In this document: positions 38,401 through 53,400 of the stretch, piece after piece | Layout: each line of letters begins with the position of its first letter | Numbering within the stretch: the stretch's first letter is position 1 | Source of the DNA: Siphonodentalium dalli | Lineage: Eukaryota; Mollusca; Scaphopoda; Gadilida; Siphonodentaliidae | Assembly (NCBI GenBank): GCA_032622095.1 | Contig: CP136069.1 | Span: forward strand, 44,986,194-45,050,193 | DNA length: 64,000 nt | Direction: 5' to 3' | Position numbers and translations under genes: made by a program | The notes under the pieces: generated by a model | The model's input: the letters and a program-made list of their open reading frames with translations, nothing else | What the model was told of the DNA's origin: nothing | Database searches by the model: none

Positions 38401-41400
38401 TCCAAAAAATCGATTTATTTGATTTAAATCAGATTTATTTGATTTAAATCGATTTTTTTGATTTTTTTTCTAATTGTTATGAAAATATGCAATTGTGCAA
38501 TGTCTTTGATAAATGAAGGTTCTAAAAGGTGTTGCTTATTATATCCAGGCTGAATTAATCAAAATTCTATTATTTTTTGTATAACTACCGGTACATGTAC
38601 AATGTATCAAGCACAATTATGGCAGTACAGATATAGCGACCATGTACTTTAATTATGCATACATTTAGGTCCATGTGGGTTCCAATGTTGTGATATCTGG
38701 ATACGTAGACCTGTGCTTAAAGATTTACTACTAAATTTTGTTAATTTTAGCTGAGAACTGAATATATTATCAATCACCTTTGCTCCTCAGTGACTTTAGG
38801 ACATACATGTAATCACACCATATATCAAGTATGGACATTAGACAACTAGAGTAGTTTAGATGGCAGAGTATATGGTAGAATTACTCGGTTGGCATTTACA
38901 TGTATGGCAATCAGACAAGGAAAGGAAATTAAATGGTGTAACGAGGAGTGCTGAATCTGATTGTAGTTACAAATAAGCGGAACAAGCCATTGCTGGAGCA
39001 GTAATCACGGTACCATGCAGTATGCCTGTTTCTATAGGGTTGACAATTACAGCACAATTTCATATTTATTATCCAATTTTGTATATTGTTTAATCATAAT
39101 CATGTTATAGTTAACAAAAAAACTTGTTAGATATTGCAAGTTCTTGACATTATGCAATCATTGAACAAATTTTGATTTAAATGATTTAAATCGCTTGATT
39201 TAAATCAGCCAACCCTGGCCATAACTCTCGCAAAAATTATCGGATTAAACCGAAATTCGAACTTGAGCTGTATTTTGATACAAGTAATCCACAAAAAAAG
39301 GGTTTTGCATATAAACAATCGAAAATCAAGTTATCATCGGGAAACCAAAAAACAGAAGAAAAACTTTATTTTCTATGTCGAAAAAGGGGCATAACTCTGC
39401 CAAAAATGGTCGGGCAGAACCCAAGTTTGAACTTGACCTGTGTTTTGCTGGGAGAAAGTAATATACCAAATTTGGTGTGAATCCGATTAACTCTACTAAA
39501 GTTATCATCCGGAAACCAACTTTCAGGGGTTTTCTAAGTCAAAAAAGGGCCATAACTCTCGCAAAAATAGGCGGAGCAAACCCATATTCGAACTTGACCT
39601 TTATTTTGGCCTGATAAACACACCTATGAAATTTGCTTTTGATCTAATAACCGAAACTAAAGTTATCATCCGGAAACCATTTCCGGACACACGCACGGAC
39701 GGACACCGGCTATTTTAATAGTCCCCCGAATTTTTTTTTTCGGGGGACAAATATAGGGAGATATTTTTCAATGTCAGTATCATGGAAAAAAAACTTCATA
39801 TTTTCATTTAAATGTCATAAAGACTGTTTGTTGCATTTGGTTTGCATCTGCCACAATTAATGGCCTTGACACCGACTACCGAGTGTCTCTAATTTCTAAA
39901 ATCACTGAATCATTGGGAATAAAATTACGATTTTCCGGTTATGGATCACGTTTTATTTCGAACAAGGCAATACAACGATTAAAACTATATTTGCACACTA
40001 TAAAATGGTGCTCTCGGATAATTTTGTCGCCAAATATATACAGTAACATCAGGTAACATCGGTGAATTTAAAGAGAGTACGCATCGACATAATTGTTTGA
40101 GGTCCGTTCGATTCGCGTTCTGTTGTTGCGTATATAAAACACGGAATACCACAAAGACGGAAACGGAACTAAAACAAAAACAAAAGTTTAAATCGGCATT
40201 ATAATAATTTGAGTCGGCGGTTTTAAAGCAGTCGGTCGGGACGAGCAGAAACCAACACTTTATTATGTGTGGCCAAAAAGGAAGGCTTCTTGTTTGATAT
40301 ATTATAATCCTTGTCTGGACATTGAAGACCGCATTTACTTACTCAACGCTGTTAAACAAAAGAGAGTCAACGTTGTGTCAACATTTTGTCACTGTTTGAC
40401 TCGCAGGCGATATATTCCTAATTGATTTGTAACACTATAGCATGCATGGCTTATCGCTTGCTACAGCTGCAGTGTTCGCGCTGGACCGAAAAAAACTTTA
40501 GCCAAAAGTTTAGCCAAATGAAAATTTTATTAGCCAAATGAAAAAATCTTTAGCCAAATGTTTTTTGGCCAAATTAAAAAAAACTTTTGCCAAATTAAAT
40601 CATCGTTTTCTGGTAGGTTCACAATTAATGACTAAAACGTAAAATCTAACAGACACAGGTAAAATACACAATAATTTAAATAATTTTGATGAACTAGAAG
40701 TATTTATATATATATCATTTATTAAACATTTATTAATCTTTATGTGAAAGAGTGATTTGGGGGGAGGGTAACCCGGGATTGTCCTTCTTAATGTCATTAT
40801 TTGTTTTGTTTTATATCAATATCTTTTTTTAAATCATTAAATATTTATCATTGCGAAAATATCTAAGTGACATCTGGAAACTAATAACTTAATATTGTTA
40901 AGCCATTATCAAATTACAATCTGTCATAAAAGCATGCATATTATTTTGACTGTATCGGTATTGACGACAAATGGCTGATTAAGCTATTGTCTTACACTTG
41001 GTGCTCATAAACCTCGACCGTCATAAATACAATGTCATCATAAACATGCATTGTGCACGAGCCCCGTAAGTGACCAGACAGGCAATGGGGGATTAGTGGA
41101 TTAAATGTAAAAATAATGAGCTTTTGCTGTTTCGTGCAGAGTGACGTAATCTTTCTCCAGATTAAAACAGCCTGTTACGAACAAATTGCTTATATACCGG
41201 CTTTACTAAATATTGCTTTCTTCACATTGTCATAATTCAACCTCGGTCGGTTTAATGTCCATGCGTATTTGAATGTCCGTCTTGTGAAAACTAAATATGA
41301 TTGCATATCACTTTGTGATCGCTTGGTTGATAGATTTGTCGATCGGGTTTCCCTTTGTACTGTCCGCGATCGGGTTCCCCTTTGTACAGTCGGCGATATA

Positions 41401-44400
41401 TTCCCACTTTCGAAGTTTTCGGACTAGATCGTTCACATCACAGAATTGAAAACCCACTTGCCAAAAATTTTGCCAAATGAGATTTTTGTTTGCCATTGGC
41501 AAATTTGGCAAGTGGCAGCGCGAACCCTGTCTGTATATTATGTTAGATTTAGAAATAAAAATATGTTTACACTAAATGTTAGAGCTTACCTTTTGCTGTT
41601 AAGGAACGATATTTCATAAGTACGAAAATAATGAAATACATTCGTCACCTAACTTCGTCTTGAATGTCGATCAATTGAGCGCTTTTATTAATTAGCTTTC
41701 TGACTCCATGCTTTCAGTCTCCATTTGGGGTCAAAAAAAGTTTAGCCAAAAGTTTAGCCAAATGAAATTTTTATTAGCCAAATTAGAAAAAGATTAGCCA
41801 TTGGCTAATTTGGCTACCGACAGCGCGAACACTGTACAGCTGTAGGCTAATTTTTGGTTTCATCTTTTAAATCAGGAGATTTCATTTCCCGATCGGGAGC
41901 ACAGGAGAAATGACACAAAATCGGGAGATTCCAGCCGAAATCGGGAAAGTAAACAGGTCTGACTCATGCCATGATCATACCCAACCAATTATGTACAAAC
42001 TGATGAAATGATTATGCTCAATTGTTCGTTCCGACGACTGCAGATCTTGCCAATTTCTTACCAGTTTTATTCTGGTCGGAGACATCTTCTAAAGCAGCTA
42101 CAAAATTTAAGTTTTTTTGGGGTAAGTTGAATGGACAAGAATTACAACAAACTGATGAGTTGAAAATGGGGAGAGGTGTGGACTTCAACAATTTTAGACT
42201 TCAAAACAGATAACCTTCAGAAGCCATGTTTCGAAAAAACCTTTGGTTTTCACATTAATTTAAGTAAATGAACAGATTACTAACCATGAATGGACCATTC
42301 TTCATCACAGCCGGTACTTCTGATAATGTCAGGTTTTCAAACTGCTCCATAATCTAGAAAAAATAAAATGAACACTATTTTTATAAATTCTAACATTTAA
42401 TGGAGTTGTGAATGACATTGAACATGCTAATGAAATCTCATGAGATTTTTAATTACATAATAACTTAAATTACAGGGGAGGGGCTGTTTGTTGCTTGGGA
42501 TTTATCATCACTTCAGCTGCTATGACATACATATATCACAATGTTGTTAGTTTTTTGGAGGAGGAAAGGGGAATAATTTCACTGAGATATCACTCCACTG
42601 CAAAATGAAACCACTAACTCCCAGTAAATAACTGATAAACTTCCCCAGATACATCAATCAATTTAACCCTTCCATGAAATTTTGCGAAAACCCTGTACCA
42701 ATGCATTCTCTTATATATGCGAGTCTCCCATAGGGAGCCTCGCATATATAAGAGAATGCATTTGCCTAACAATATTTACCTTGACCTTGTAAGCCAGTGC
42801 ATTCTCTTATAAATGCAAGGCCCCCTATGCGAGACTCGCATATATAAATAAGAGAATGCACTGGCACACGATCTTTAATGCTGCACCAGCGCAGCTCCCG
42901 TCATGAAAGGGTTAACATCACATAGCCAAGCGGCACTGAAAACAGAACCAGCTTAGTCATCGCTGGATGGCTTATGACAGCCTATGAAGCGCTATACATG
43001 TATCCAAAGGTACCAAATAAGCCACTTGGAGCCCACGAGGACAACTAAACAATTCTTACCTTGCCAAAAATATGTGTAAATAATCAGAAACACGATGACA
43101 AACTGGGCATTACTGTATATGTTACTGTGTTGTAGGAGTTTTACTAGTATATGTTTCCATTCTCTTCTTGGTGGGCTTGGGTTTCATTTCACCGTAATCC
43201 CTATATTGATTGGTTTATCTTATTATTTGCATCGCTCAGCCTCAAGTCATTGCACTACATGTATGCTGATAATTGATACTATCAACATGTTCATGTACCT
43301 GCTAGTGCACCCATTCCCCAAGCGCTACCCCACACCATGTCGCCACATCCCAGACTGAGGCAGAATGAACTGATTATGTTACTGTATACGTTACTGTACA
43401 TGTATATGTTACTGTGCTACAATGTGGGGGGGGTGTCAAAAAAAAAATTCCGGGTACTTAGGGTGAGTGGTCAAGAGGACCCAAAAGCTAATTTTTCCAC
43501 AGCTTAAAAAAATTGTCCTCCATATTTTTCAACTATTTTCGGCCTTAAAACATAGAGATAATGTAATTTTACATCATAACTGCATTAGGCAATCAGTATA
43601 GATTATTTCTTGTTGTAAAATTACTAAATAGCCGTTATATGTCAGTCTAGGTCACTCAGAACAAAAAATGCATGGACAATGTGCATAAGCAATCATGGCC
43701 ATGTCAAACTAGGCTAATCATATACACCGACACAGACAGAAAGTGGTGAAAATTCTAATATTCTTCTAAAAAATAATTATTTTGTATTTCTATGTCAAAA
43801 AATTGTCGTGTCAGATTTTTTTTCCAACACCCCCCTGGCCTGCTTGGTAATTTAGTAGGTAAAATATAAAAACCTACCTGCCTGCACATTTTGAGAAAAA
43901 AAGTGCTCCGAGATCCAGAAAATAAACTTTGTGTGGCCTAATCTTCCCTTTTAAAACATTTTATTATATCGTATAATGAGTACTTTGAATCCGCTATCCA
44001 ATTAAACAGTCGATTTCATAACCAGAAGAAACTAATACCTTTGTATAGAGCTTGTTGTCATCAGATTCAGCATAAGAAAGTACAAGATTGGAATATTCTG
44101 CCTGAAAATAGAAACATTCAAAATTGTAAACAATCTTATTACTTTAACATTATTACCAAAAGGTATTATTGATATTAAACTATCATTTTTGTTATTTTTA
44201 CTATAAAAGTTACTAAATAAGAAGGAATTAGCAATGAAAGTGTCAATGACAATGTAGCTTAACTTGGAGGGGAATAGTTTCATGTGTTACAATCAATGGA
44301 GCAATTAGGAATGCGGAAAGCTAAATTGTCTAAGTAATACTAGATGTCATCATGGAGAGAGAGATATATATAAATTAAAATCCAAGATGTCTGCTGGCGG

Positions 44401-47400
44401 CCATGTTTTCCAATGAAATTAAAAAACAGTTGATAGCTCCCATATAGTGGTCACACCGAAGATCAATATGAAGTTTGGTGATGAGCGTATGTGGTCTGTA
44501 GGGTGTGCCAATGGATTTAGTCATGCAAAGAGTAAAATCCAAGGTGACCGCTGGCAGCCATGTTTTTTAAAGAAATTCAGAATAATTTGATGGCTCCCAT
44601 CTAGAAGTCATCAGAAGATCCATATGGAGTTTGGTGATATTGGATGAGGGATGCACAGAGTAAAACCCAAAATGGCTGGCATTGGCCATGTTTTTCATCA
44701 AAAATTATTCAAATTTGATAGCTCCCATCTAGCCACATCATAATGGCTTATGTATAAATTAACCCAGATTTTCGGATCATTTAAAACAGAATCAACTTAT
44801 TAAATTGTATATTTCAGTCTTTTGAATTTTCAATTGAGCCAAAATTCCCACGGTGAATCAGAACAAGTGCCATAGGCAAACCATTTCCAGAAATTCATGT
44901 TACAATTACTGATGCCTAATGGTAATATGGGCGTAGTTAAATATATAGTGTATAAAAGTTAAATACATTAAAATAATAGAATTGTAAAAAAAAGCAAATA
45001 ACCTGATCTATACATAGTGAGCTAAAATTAGAACTGAAGGTGAATGACACATGAATAATTACTAATATATTTATGTATATATCCGTGGCTCCTTGTGTTT
45101 ATCAATTCCTACAATGGTGAGAAACTACATTAACCCTTACATGACTGGTCGTCTGCTTTTTTTCCTGAACATATCTACAGATGAATAATAGAACATTCCA
45201 ATATATACTTTTATAACTGATGGAAGAATCCATTCAGTAAACAAAGCATTAACCCTTTACCCAACAAAACGGCCAAAACCGGCCAAATAAAGCTTCAACA
45301 GCCTAAAATATCTTCGGTCTGTCTCAATAGAACCATACAAATATGGATATCATTGGAACCGGCTCCTTGACCACATTGTGATAGTTACAATTATGCCCTG
45401 TGCCAATGCATTCTCTTATATATGCGAGTCGACCATAGGTCGCCTCGCATATATAAGAGAATGCATTGGCCTAACACTTTTTACCATTTTTTCTTACATT
45501 CTTTAACAATTTTATAATTTTTAATGTGTTAAGCCAATGCATTCTCTTATATATGCGAGGCGACCTATGGTCGACTCGCATATATAAGAGAATGCATTGG
45601 CACAGGGCCGTTCTGTTGGGTAAAGGGTTAATGGTGGTGTGCTAAAAATAACTGACCTGATACTGATGTTCACTGTTATTCCAGTAACTGAGAAGTGTCT
45701 TGATGCACTGCGTGACATACAGCCTTTCTGTGTAGTAATAGTCTCGGATTTTGTACATAAGAGCCTGACTGTGTCTTTCTGTCGCCAGAAGTTGCTGGAT
45801 GCAATAAAATAATTTTAATGCTTAATGGATGACTAGCAAAAAAACATTGTGTTGAAAGAGATCCAATGCACTGACAGGGGGTAAATGTGCAAAAAATATA
45901 AAAGTCTGTACAAACATTACCACTAAAGGGAGCCATGCCACTCCCAGTGGGTAAATGTGCAAAAATAAATGAGTCTGCAAAAACATCACCCCTAATGGGA
46001 CCCACGCCAGTCCCAGTGGGTAAATGTGCAAAAAATATAAAAGTCTGTATGAACATCACCACTAAAGGGACCCATGGCACTCGTAGTGAGTAAATGTAAA
46101 AAAATATGAAAGTCTGTTGACTTTCCATGACACTACTTAATGTTAAATGCAATGCGATGACACATCATCCAAGATATACTCTTTGTGTACCTTGGAAAGC
46201 ATGCAGATACTGATATTTGGATGACAGCATGCACAACTTTGTGGTATAAATATAGTCGAAAATTTGACGACCTTCCAACTAGATAGCGATTATGTCAGAA
46301 TTTAAAACATTTGTCTTCCAGGCCTCAAAATATGGTGCTGGACATTTGCAGAATGAGGTCACAGAGGATGAATTTAGTGATGCTATCCTGCACAGGCTTG
46401 AGTCACCAAATTCATCCTCCGGGTACCTCATTATGCATGGCCTCATCTGCTATGGGAGACCTAAACACAGATTTAAGTTCCCAGATGGTGGAGCTGGTGA
46501 TGTGCACCCATTGGGCACCTCGATTATGCATTGTGTCGTCTGCCAATTTGGGGATATATAGAAACTAACCTAAAAAAAAAGAAACTTTCTGAACAGGTTT
46601 CTAAAGAACTAATTTGATAATGAAAGTGTCAATGACACTGTAGCTCAACTTGGAAAGGGAATTAATTTCATGTGTTACAGTCAATGGAGTGATTATGAAT
46701 GTGGAAAGTTGAAAGGCCTAGTTATACAAAGAGTAAAATCCAAGATGGCCACTGGCAGCCACGTTTTTTTGCCGAATGACCCCAAAAAGAGTCGTTCCCA
46801 TTTACATGTCATTGTCAACATCCATCACAAATTTCATGATGATCCGACAAAAGATACGACCTGTAGCCTGTGTCAAAGGATTTAGTCATGTAAAGAGTAA
46901 AATCCAAGATGGCTGCTGGCGGCCACGTTTTCGGCCGAAATGACCCCTAAATGAGTCGTTCCCATCTACATGTCAATATTAACATCCATGACAAATTTCA
47001 TGATGATCAGACAAACAGTACGACCTGTAGCCCGTGCTAATGGATTGAATTTTGAAATCCAAGATGGACGCTGGTGGCCATGTTTTTTTGGCGAATGACC
47101 CCAAAATGACTCGTTCCCATCTACATGTCAATGTCAACAGCCATAACAAATTTCATAATGATCCGACCAAAGGTACGACCTGTAGCCCGTGCTAAAGGAA
47201 ATTTTGGACGAATCACACACGCACACAAACACACAGACGATGGACGACAAAGCCATGGCAATAGCTCAAACTTTACAAAGTAAAGTTGAGCTAATAAAGA
47301 TATTTCCAGAGAAGATGAGGCCTAATCAGAATGAGGGACCCAGAGGGCGAATATTCAGCGCAGTAGCATCGCTAATTTCACCCTCTGTGAAAATGTCCGC

Positions 47401-50400
47401 CACCATATTCTGAGGCCTGATATCTTCCATGCTAAATGAATACTATAACCCTTTACCCAACAGAACAGCCCTGTGCCAATGCATTCTCTTATATATGCGA
47501 GTCGACCATAGGTCGCCTCGCATATATAAGAGAATGCATTGGCTTAACACATTAAAAATTATAAAATTGTTAAAGAATGTAAGAAAAAATGGTAAAAAGT
47601 GTTAGGCCAATGCATTCTCTTATATATGCGAGGCGACCTATGGTCGACTCGCATATATAAGAGAATGCATTGGCACAGGGCATAACTGTAACTATCACAA
47701 TGTGGTCAAGGAGCCGGTTCCAATGATATCCATATTTGTATGGTTCTATTGAGACAGACCGAAGATATTTTAGGCTGTTGAAGCTTTATTTGGCCGGTTT
47801 TGGCCGTTTTGTTGGGTAAAGGGTTAAAACATGAATACATACCTCAACTGTTTGTTGTTGTCCTTTGTAATCATCTTTGAAATATGAACAATAGGTTTCA
47901 TATGACTTTGATTCATCTAGCTCCTGAAGCCAAAGAAAGCATACGATAATTATGCAAAGAGCTGATTATCAAAACCCTGTCATTACACCATGGTATATCC
48001 AGTGAAACATAAACCCTATGTAGTCACATAACCCTTTCATGACGGAAGCTGCGCTGGTGCAGCATTAAAGATCTTGAGCCAGTGCATTCTCTTATATAAG
48101 CAAGTCTCCCATAGGGAGCCTCTCATATACATGTATAAGAGAATGCACTGGCTTACAATGTCAAGGTAAATATTGTCAGGCCAATGCATTCTCTTATATA
48201 TGCGAGGCTCCCTATGAGAGACACACAAATATAAGAGAAGGCTTTTCACAAAATTTCTAGAAGCTCCCGTCATGAAAGGGTTAATAGACCTGTATATGGT
48301 TGAATTGACACATTCTATATCTGTTTACAATTAACATAGATACTAAATGTTCAAAGTTCACATATTTCTCATTTATCGTTGATATAATGCATTGAAAGTC
48401 TTTTTCACAGTAGTGTAAACACAACAATTGCTTGTTGACGAATATGAGATAGGGCACAAAGGTAAATGTAAGTATGGCACAAACACTCATTAACTAGGGG
48501 AAGATCCCTTTCAAAGTCTGATCCAATAACATGTTTACCATTGCCAAAGACTACATATTTGGTTTGGACAACTTAAAGTTGAGACTAATTCTGGCTAAGC
48601 CGGAATGAACTCACATGGTCAGCTATCAGAGAGCTAACCAACTTCGCTTATCTAGGATGCTTTTACATAAACATACATTCAGAGAGCTAACCAAGTTCGC
48701 TTATCTAGGATGCTTTTACATAAACATATATTCTTAACTCTTTTTCATGTTTCTGTACAGTCAAGAACTACACTTCAAAGGGAAGTTGTTCAAAAATAAA
48801 TAAAAAAAACTTATGCAGGAACATCCGCTGAATTAATTATAATTAGAAATATTTCAGAAAGGCAAATTGCATATACAGGAATGAGTGGTTCATAAAATAG
48901 AATTCAATTCAGATTCTACCTATGAACTTTCATTCTTAAAGTTGATTAACACTTGCTGAACACTGACAATATTATCAGGGTTTCCATTACTACGACTCAG
49001 CAACCGTGGAATGGCCTAATTCCCCTAATAGTTTCATTATCCCGCCTGGAGCCCCAAGCACAAGTGCATAAACAACGATGCAAGTGTTCACATTTTCCGC
49101 CAATACTCAATTATATTTCATGACATGGGAGCTAAAACGTTTCAGAGCAGTGGTCCTAACTATAGTTGTTGGACTAATGTAGACTATTGAACAAGCTACT
49201 GTTCCGAGTTTGAACGATTTCGCTACCTTTCATAATACGCTGCTATAAATATCTTTTGCAGTATGACGTCACAGTGCACAAATAGTTTTATGATAGACAG
49301 AATATATCCTTTCGGTTTCATTTTCACTGAAGCTACCTTTTGAAATTCTTAGAAATACTTTAGTCAATTCTCCTTATTTGTCTATGCATAGACTTTTTTT
49401 AGTGTTTAATTATAACTGTCGGAATCTTATAAATTTGTAAACACTGTAACTTGTAGCCTGTTCATTTATTTAGTCTTCAATCATGCAGATGGTGGTCTCA
49501 CGGGCGTAATTACATGATTAATGCTCTGGTTATCATCAACAGAATCAATGCACCAACGTAAATTATCAACTTGCATAATATACGTAGCTTTGGATTGCTT
49601 TGTGAGTATCTCAGGTGCAAGGAAAATACTACTTTTCAGTGACAATACCAAGATTTTCTCCCCACGGGACGAACAATGGTAACCCTGTCGCATTATTTGT
49701 TTCCCCAATAGGGCTGAATACGGACTCATTTATTTTCCCCTGGCAGAAACCCTGATATAATAGACATGTATTTACCAGAAATAAAGCTAGTTTTTGATTA
49801 AACTCCAGCTGAACACCCTCTAGTTTCTTTTCTTCTTTTAGAACTTGACCAGAAGGATTTCTGAAAACAAAAGAAACATACATTATACACTCTCATCGTA
49901 AATTGTTAACCCTTTTACGTCTGAATGAATCTGAACATGCAGTTCTAATAGAGATTGATCAAATTGGACCAGTTAAACAGTTTTGGGTGCCCAAACTAAT
50001 TGATGAAAACCACAAATAATTACCTTCATTCCGATAAATTTGGCTGAGATCATAGTTCTGTCATTAAGACAGAATAAGAGATTAGATAAATTTTATATAA
50101 AACAAGATATAAAAATATATTATAAAACACGATCTCTGATCAGAGCATTTGATTGACTAAACTTAAGATTTATAGCATAACTAGCCGATGTGCCCAACTT
50201 CGTCCGGGCTATTTAGGGATTTCTTTGTGATTGTCTGGGCAGAATATACAGCGTCTGGATAAACTTTTGTTCGATCGGTACAGAAACATCCATATATGAG
50301 CGTATATGGGCAAGATCAAGTACACGGTCGCACGTGAAATTGGACCTGCCCGTATTGTTCCCGGGATCAAAGTAGGCCTACATACCAAATTTGAGTTGGA

Positions 50401-53400
50401 TCGGTCCAGCAGTTTTTGAGTATAACACACACACATACATACATACAGACAGAAGTTCCAAAATATATAATAGATGGCATTCCTAAATAGGGACCTGCGA
50501 ATATTCGATTCAATGTCGACATCGGGCACCCGATTCGAGATCGACACCGAATCGCTGATTCGGATATTTTCAAATCGGTGTTACTTTGGTGTAGTCTCGT
50601 TTTTTGAGTCTAGATAACACATGACAAATGATCTGAAATCACATAATTTGAAGCTCATTGTTGCCAAGTTAGCCAACATAGGTAATTATGAATGTATGCC
50701 GATCAGAATAGATGTGCATTATGCAAATTATGCGCTTCGATTGCAAAGCGTGACCAATCGCCACATATATTTTTAATCTATAATCGACACTATATAAATT
50801 GTCTACCCGGTGCGTGATCGCTATAGATGCGGAACTCAATTGATTACCATATGTTTAGAACTTTGGATATCCAATTCAGATTATATGAATAAAATTCAGC
50901 CGCCGTTATGCGCGACAAATAGTAGAGTGGAATGAACAGAAACCTTAGAACAATCGGTCTATTACTTTCTTAAATGGACATCATTATGTGCGACCAGTTA
51001 TCTGCGACACTGCCAGCAGAATTCATAGAAATTTCCTATTTTCAATTTCTGCTTCCCGGGAAATCGAGCGTGTTGAACCAAGTTTCGATCCGTTGAATCT
51101 TGTTGATAACATTTAACACTTGTAATTTATGTCTGTTTTCTGGGACCCTCTCGTGAAGACAAATACTTTGATAAGGTGTTTGATCTACATGTATTGTGGG
51201 TTGAAAAGTTTAACAATAACATAACTAATATTGGTATCGGACTACAACAATTATATAGCTGAACTGTGTACCCATGTCCAAGTGTGTCAAATCATTATTA
51301 TCTTTATTAACTAATGTAGACAAGTGACTTCCATTCCATGGGGTTTGTGATACGTTGATTGAACTGTCTTTATGTGTCTTACTGTCACTTCTTGTGTCAT
51401 GTTCGCCATGACACAGCCAGATAGATATTGAACGCAACATATCCCAAACCATCCATTAGACTGAGAGTGACTTGCCTATGTCATGATTTTCCTAAACAAG
51501 ACAGTCAAAGACTGTGGGGTCGCCAACCAGACTGCAAAGACTGATGAGACTGGGACACTGGAGACCACAATAGTCAGAACTTTTCATAAGCACATAAAAT
51601 TTTTGAAATTTCCAATCTCACAAGCACCTTTTTATAAAACCATTTAGACATGTTTGAAGCCCATTTATCCATGGACCCAAAACACCATACATGTATGTCA
51701 GATTAATCAGTTAGGTAGTTCCAAGGAAGATTGTTTAATGAATTTGGTATTTCAATGATTTTTTAAACACAAAATTGTTAACTCCCCATAGCCCCCGTCA
51801 TTTCTTAACAGGTTGACCTGATGTTAACAAATCTGAATATCAGTCACTAAAGGATCATCCATACTATATGTAAGCTAAATAGTCCAACCTCTCTTGAGAA
51901 GACAATTTAAGAATGACTATAGAGACATACAGTTATGTCCCTGGTCCCACCCTATTTAACCTGGTGACCACATCTGAATAAATTTCAATACCAGACACCA
52001 AAGAACCCTTCATACTAAATATCAGCAAAATAGACCTGTTAACATTTGTGGCGATTTCGGTCGAATAGTTTAACCCGCAGTAGGAAAATGTGGACTGTTA
52101 CTGGTTGAAAAATCAAATCTACAGCCTCATTGCCTCCACCCAGGCAGCTTAGAAATCAATAGGAATCTATATAATATTATACCAGTATCAAACAACATAC
52201 ATACAGGTAGGGTGGGTGGTTGAGAGTTAAATCTCTTATCTCTGCCCTTATTTGAACAAATGTGAATCCCCATCTATGAGATCTATTCATCTAGAAATTT
52301 CAAACGGTAGATTTTAAAAGTTGAAGAAAACTGATTTCCCTCAAAAGTTTTCTAAAAATGACCTCACGTGTACAAATCTGAACCCCACTCACCAAAGGAC
52401 CCTCCATACCAAAAGCTAAATAGGCCTGATGGTTTCTGAAGAATTACTATGGAGGGAAAGAGTTATGGCCCTGGCTTCTCACCTATATGACCTGATGAAC
52501 TCATTTGAACAAATCTGAATGTGAGTCAAAATATATAAACCATTTCGGTCTTTAATATGTATGTGGAGAAGAACAAAATTGATGGACGGAAGGAAACATC
52601 CCAACAGAGGGATGGACGGGAGGACATACTGACAGACAAATTCAATCCAATATACCCCCCCCCCCAGTTTTCTTTGCAAATCAGGGTATAATGAGTACAA
52701 CTGGATAGGTGGTGGTTAAGAATATAATAGTGGAACAGCCAAGCCTGAATATAGTGTCTGACTTTTGCAGAATGAGGTCACTAAAGGGTGAATTTAGTGC
52801 TGCAATCCTGTTAAAGGTGGGCTAGCATCACCAAATTCACCCTCTGTGGACCTCATTATGCTTAGGCCTCAACTGCCATGGGAGACATAGGAACAGATTG
52901 AAGTTGTCCAGTTAATTGGTGATGTGCACCCATTGGGCACTTCAATTATCAATTTTATCTTCTGACAGCAAATTAGGGAATATAGAAACTGAACAGAAGG
53001 GAAAAAGTAAGTAGAAATGTCAATTTAAGACCTGTATACTTCCCTGAAGATGAGGCCTAAGCAGAATGAGGAAAGTGTATTTGGTGATGCTAGCCTACTG
53101 TGCAGAGTAGCATCACTAAATTCACCCTCTGGACCTCATTCTGCAAATGTCAGACATACAGCATTTTGTTTTGATATGATATGTTAATGATACACACAGA
53201 GCATGACTGTTTACACCTACCTGTCAGCCAGCTAGATAACATCTGAATTGATGACTGTTATTAACTCTTTCTGTCTGGGGCTAATACCATACTTTATGGA
53301 TGTTACAAGGTGTCAGTTTTTCTAATTAATTTTTTCTTGACTGCAGTGGGTGCAGGGCGGCGCAGATTGGGGGGGGGGGGGGTGGTAGTGGGGGCAGGGG

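Larger units (their letters stand above)
37522..41961. mobile_element. 4.4-kb transposon with 8-bp target duplication, outermost of a four-level nest
   Basis: Ends 'cagacctgtttactttc' and 'gaaagtaaacaggtctg', flanked by a perfect ACTCATGC (37514-37521 and 41962-41969). Eight-base duplications fit hAT-type transposition. Subterminal 'gggagat' repeats occur at both sides. Inside are 37614-39749, 38366-39218 and 40470-41834. No transposase frame remains. It lies in NUP188 intron 8. Confidence 0.85.

Noticed and set aside
45676-46152. 158-codon minus-strand open frame
   Set aside because: It runs through the 69-bp minisatellite, whose period is a multiple of three, and only overlaps exon 6 in a shadow frame. 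It is a by-product of the repeat.
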